A stretch of 64,000 bases of DNA from Bugula neritina (Eukaryota; Bryozoa; Gymnolaemata; Cheilostomatida; Bugulidae). The first letter of the stretch is position 1, and each line of letters starts with the position of its first letter. Shown here in pieces: positions 60,001 through 64,000 of this stretch. The notes under the pieces were generated by a model. That model was not told where the DNA came from, did not search any database, and saw only the letters and a program-made list of their open reading frames with translations. Position numbers and translations under genes: made by a program. The stretch is taken from contig OZ037773.1 in NCBI GenBank assembly GCA_964035545.1, positions 5,534,251 to 5,598,250 of the forward strand, in the 5' to 3' direction.

Positions 60001-62725
60001 TAGACTTTATAGGACTGGTTACATAATCTTTAATGCTACTAAAGGAAAAGATGAATAGAGACTTTTGAAAGTTTGTTGACGATAAATAATGAGTCTGCGT
60101 GTCTAGTCTGCTATCATTTAGATATAAAGACCTTAGCAGCTCAATTGTGACAATACCTGACAACTTTCCAAAATTTAATCTTATAGATCTGCTGATTTCT
60201 AGCTTAATATTTGCAACTTAACTCAGTTTCTACTGTATCAAAGCATCGAATCACTTTAAATGCAATTATACTTACCTGCGGAGTGACATAAACAAGGAGG
60301 GTTCATTCCGAACAAACTATTTTGATGAGAGGATGTAGATGTTTAGTTCTTTCTCAAGCCGGCTCACTAAATTAGAAAATTCAACTTTTATTTAGACTTA
60401 ATTCAATACTTGAATTTTTTAAAATTTTTATTTACAGTTGATAAGTTTCGGGGCTGTCACTGCATCAGCATTCAATATGCTTCCCTTTCCTCATTGAGCA
60501 GCAATCTACCTGGTTGTTAGCTCGCAGGCTCTGTGCATAATAGCAGTAAATTGCTAGCGGTGTACGTTAATAACCATTCACTCATCTACTCACTCATTCA
60601 CTAACTCAATCACTCAGTCACTTATTTACTCGCTCAATCATTCCATCTTCTACTTACTCATGCACACGACCCCTCAGTTACCTAACCATTCACTCAATCA
60701 CTCCATCTTTTACTCACCAACTCAACCACTCAGTCTTTCACTCATTCACTCATTCCCTTACTCACCTACTCATTCACTCATACATCAATTCAGACAGCTC
60801 CTTGATTACTCACAGCAAGCTAAGCACCTAATCACATATATTATGCAGGTTTAGCTTAGGTTTCTAACTTAGAGTTAAGAGTCCAGACATATCAGTTTTA
60901 AGTGGTAAGCAAACATCTTATTTTGGTACAATTGGCTACTACAGCTCAGAATATACAGTATAGGAGTATGCAGAATATGATAACAGGATACAAAATATAA
61001 TAATATAATAAAACAATATACAAGATATGATAATATAATATTATACTAACAATATCCAAAGTATACTAACAGAATACAGAATATACAGTTATTGTACAGC
61101 TATTCCCACTGCAGCCATCACATTATAATGTGTTTTTCCTTTTCAGATATTCCAGTATGAGAACTTGTCATTGACTATGTCCTGGCCAACATCAGTAAGG
61201 AACATTGTCGGGAGTAAAACTCTGTCGTCAGCTGTCGGTGGTCAGCATAGCACCAGACGAGCTCTCATGTCTCGAGCATTCACAAACAGAGCAATTCAAA
61301 GTGAGGACAGCAAACAATAGTTTACTAACTTACAATTTAATTTTTTCAAGTTATCTAACTTTTTAAAATAAAACCTTTATGGTGGGAAATATAAGGCTAT
61401 AGCACAATAGCAGATTGTTTCAATAGTTTAAGTTCTTTCACTATGTCTGTAAATTTTAGTTTAGCGTGTGTGTAAAAATCTTGTAAATATCCTGTGTTGA
61501 AATAAGAGAATTTTGGAGATTTGTCCCCCCTCTAGCTACTAGCACACATGGCAGATGCTTTTCTCTGCCATGAGCAGTTCGGTCAGCTAATATGGCTTTC
61601 CTTTCCTCCTCCTGAAAACTTGTATTTTATTTAAAATAGGTTTCTCCTACACACCAGCTTTGTAAAGCAATATGTGCAGGATATTATAATTCTAAATTTC
61701 AAAGTTGACCTCGTATAGCACCGGGATGTCCTGTTCAAACCTGCGCTAAATTATATCTTTGCGTGATTTTGTATATCATTATTATAGTATGACACTCAAG
61801 AGTTGAACACTGGTTGTTACGCAACCAGATGCAACGTAATCAATAACATTGTTGTGTGCAAACAGTTTTGGAGGGTAGATTTCAGCTTAAGTAGTATCTC
61901 GGTGCTGATTTTAGCGTACACCATTAGAACAGAGGAGATAACTGCCAATTGGATTGCAAAGTGCTGCGATGAAAACTATGTGATACAAGCTGTTCCGGAA
62001 ACCAGAATACTGGCATTTAAGGTAATTTATAAGCTTATAGTATAGTTGCCCTTAAAATTACAATAATTATCAGCCCACAACGTTTAACTACAAATACTTG
62101 CTGATGCTTTGACAAAGTATATTACTGCTGTTAACAAGACACGTAGATCTAACTTTACTGTATTTTCTTGGTCACAAAACTTAGTTCACAAACCAGAAAA
62201 AACTAATAGACTTATTTTAAAAACTTAGTGAAGTTTGACTATTAATATTGACTGTAATTATTATTGAGTTTTGTTATTTTATTCTAATAGATTGCTCACA
62301 GGGAAAGCTGACAAAAGTATTAAGGCATAGAATAAACAATTGAGGGTTAAAGGTTTTTAAGTGTACAATAATGGAATAAAAAAAATAGAAAGCATTAGCA
62401 ATACTCTCATTAGATTAATTTTTAACCAGCAATAGGTAAGAAATTAGGGTACTGCAAACTCAACATTAATATTATATTTTGTGTTAATGATTTTTTATCA
62501 TATTTTATTTTCATTTAGCCAAATGCAATTAATGCTTGTAAAAAATTGGTAAACTTAGAAAAGATGTGTTGAATTTACTATTGTACTTTTTAGATATCAG
62601 CTGCGATTCTCCTAGGAGTGGAATGCTCAGCTGAGCACATGACCAAATTGATGTCTAACATAAACATTATGATAGCCAACTTATTCACTCTTGCTATAGA
62701 TGTCCCTGGAACCGGGTATCACAAG
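54070..62725 (+). CDS. CYP26-like: CYP26-like cytochrome P450 (retinoic-acid hydroxylase family), 5' exons only
   Basis: Coding exons 54070-54255, 55316-55423, 61147-61300, 61915-62021, 62594-62725, all with AG/GT borders and compatible phases (0, 0, 1, 0, 0), give about 229 residues. The N-terminus MTVSIIGEYLYPLLL is a membrane anchor for the endoplasmic reticulum. The Pro-rich hinge is CPLPPGNYGLPFVGETLHM. Then come GHLYKTHLMGKPTIRIWG, SWPTSVRNIVGSKTLSS, STRRALMSRAFTNRAIQ, ILLGVE and NLFTLAIDVPGTGYHK, each matching the CYP26 order closely. Members oxidise all-trans retinoic acid to clear it; substrate here is inferred. The I-helix, ExxR and heme-Cys exons must lie beyond the right edge. Start choice: the first ATG after the acceptor at 54061; an upstream in-frame TTG is intronic. 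Intron 2 of the coding part is 5.7 kb, unusually long for this window. Confidence 0.88.
55424..61146 (+). other. Long intron of the CYP26-like gene
   Basis: AT-rich, with one short-unit repeat near its 3' end. No nested gene recognised; short open frames in it lack splice or family support. Confidence 0.6.
60575..60780. repeat. CACTCATT-type minisatellite in the long P450 intron
   Basis: Degenerate tandem CACTCATTCACTCAAT units over about 200 bp. The Ser/His-rich open frame across it is an artefact. Confidence 0.88.
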
Positions 62726-64000
62726 GTAAATGTTTCAGTCAAACTGCAAGTCATAGTGATTGTGTGTCTATTAACAATTTACTATAGCAGTCACATATAA
62801 TCAAACATTTAAAATTAAAATGCAAGTTATGCTAAGTAATTTTGAAATTTTGACCATGTTAAAGCATCCTAAATATTTCTCAACACCCACTCATTTTTTA
62901 TTCAGTTTCATAAACACATATTTTAATCGCAAATGGATACTCTAGTTTTAAGACGACTTTAAAATAGGTGTGAGGTGCAGAGTGCAATGTTTTTATTTTA
63001 GGCACCACCCTGAATATAAACTAAATGTTAGGCTAGCGTTTATATTCCTAAATTCACAAAAAATTGACAAAATCGCAGTATGGTATTTTTCATTGCAAGA
63101 TTCAATTTACATAAAGCGCATGAATTAAAGGTGATAGTGTGGCCAAGTTAATAAAATGCTTCACACAATTAAGCAATAGATATTTAAAATATATACTGCA
63201 TTTTAAAATTTTGGCTAAAACTTTAGAAATATTTATATAAGCTTCATCATATTATATGTGTGTGCATAGATGCATAAAATTCTAAAAATATTAAGCTGGG
63301 TAACCAAAGTTCAAATATCTTCTGCATATCAGATCCAACAAACATAAATTTTTTAAAAGGTGGCCAAACTACGTTCTAACTATTAAATGCATTTATTATT
63401 AAGAGTACTCTGCTCTTTGTCATTTAAGCGCTATGCGTACTGTATGCACTAGACCAATTAATAATAATCGAAAAAAGTTCAGGTGAAGGCAAAATAGTGT
63501 CATCTTTCAGGAAACTGTTTAGGAAAAAAAGGCAAATTTGATATATTGCAGATTTGAATTTCCTCTACGAAGGAATTAAGTATATAAAAAGTTTGAGATC
63601 AGCTTTCAATAAGACTGTATGAAGTTTACTATTGTAATGATGAGCTTGTAAGTTCTATTGTGTAGTAGCTCTAGTATAAGAAAGAAAAGGATGCGTAAGT
63701 GTTAAATGTATGCCTGTTCATTAAATGCCATAGGTGCCTGGAAAATATTTTGTTAGGAGAGGAAGGGGTGTCATAGCAGGCCTTTGGTCAAGGTAACCAT
63801 AGCCTTAGGGTATGAGGTAACATCCTTACTAGCTTTGGCAACATCCAAAATGCTTGTTTTAAGCCTTACTTCATTTATCTTCATCTGTACTCGAAAGTTA
63901 TAAGATGGATGATGGTTATGACGGAAAAATGCATAAAGTTTAGAATGAGACCTTTAGAAAATGTACTGAACAGTGACAAATATATTTTACTTTCTTCTGA
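62726..64000 (+). other. Partial intron of the CYP26-like gene to the window edge
   Basis: No further P450 exon could be recognised before the right edge; the expected I-helix region is not seen. Confidence 0.55.

Overview
The window looks like genomic DNA of an invertebrate animal. It is AT-rich, its genes are split by short GT-AG introns, polyadenylation signals are AATAAA, and it carries tRNA-derived SINEs, a short inverted-repeat element and many micro- and minisatellites. The protein families (a DOMON/copper monooxygenase, an NHL-repeat membrane protein and a CYP26-type P450) point to a bilaterian. Lophotrochozoan is my guess, with low confidence; nothing here identifies the species.

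Layout. (1) About 1-15,400, minus strand: two tandem copies, offset by about 8.5 kb, of a MOXD1/dopamine beta-monooxygenase-like gene. Copy A (266-4939) runs off the left edge. Copy B (6663-13452) has all 13 exons but two in-frame TAG codons in exon 7. Their upstream regions are homologous, and a third diverged upstream copy without a gene lies at about 15,400-15,970. (2) About 17,590-35,640: a large inverted duplication. Each arm of about 8 kb carries a 12-exon gene for a predicted type I membrane protein with a signal peptide, NHL/beta-propeller-like ectodomain, Thr-rich mucin-like stalk, one transmembrane helix and a short tail. Gene C (17593-25575, minus) and gene D (27770-35643, plus) diverge from a centre that holds an extra copy of exons 1-2 and a CA-rich microsatellite. 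(3) About 35,830-52,700: a gene-poor stretch with one SINE, one MITE-like element and simple repeats. (4) About 52,740 to beyond the right edge, plus strand: the 5' half of a CYP26-like retinoid hydroxylase gene, with a TATA promoter, a DR5 site resembling a retinoic-acid response element, and an untranslated first exon.

The genes do not form an obvious pathway. The common theme is recent duplication followed by divergence: nonsense codons in MOXD1-like B, a splice-frame change in gene C, a stalk of 236 codons in C against 64 in D, and SINE insertions that are never shared between duplicates. Exon coordinates come from reading splice signals and reading-frame phase by eye and by comparing paralogues; there is no transcript evidence.
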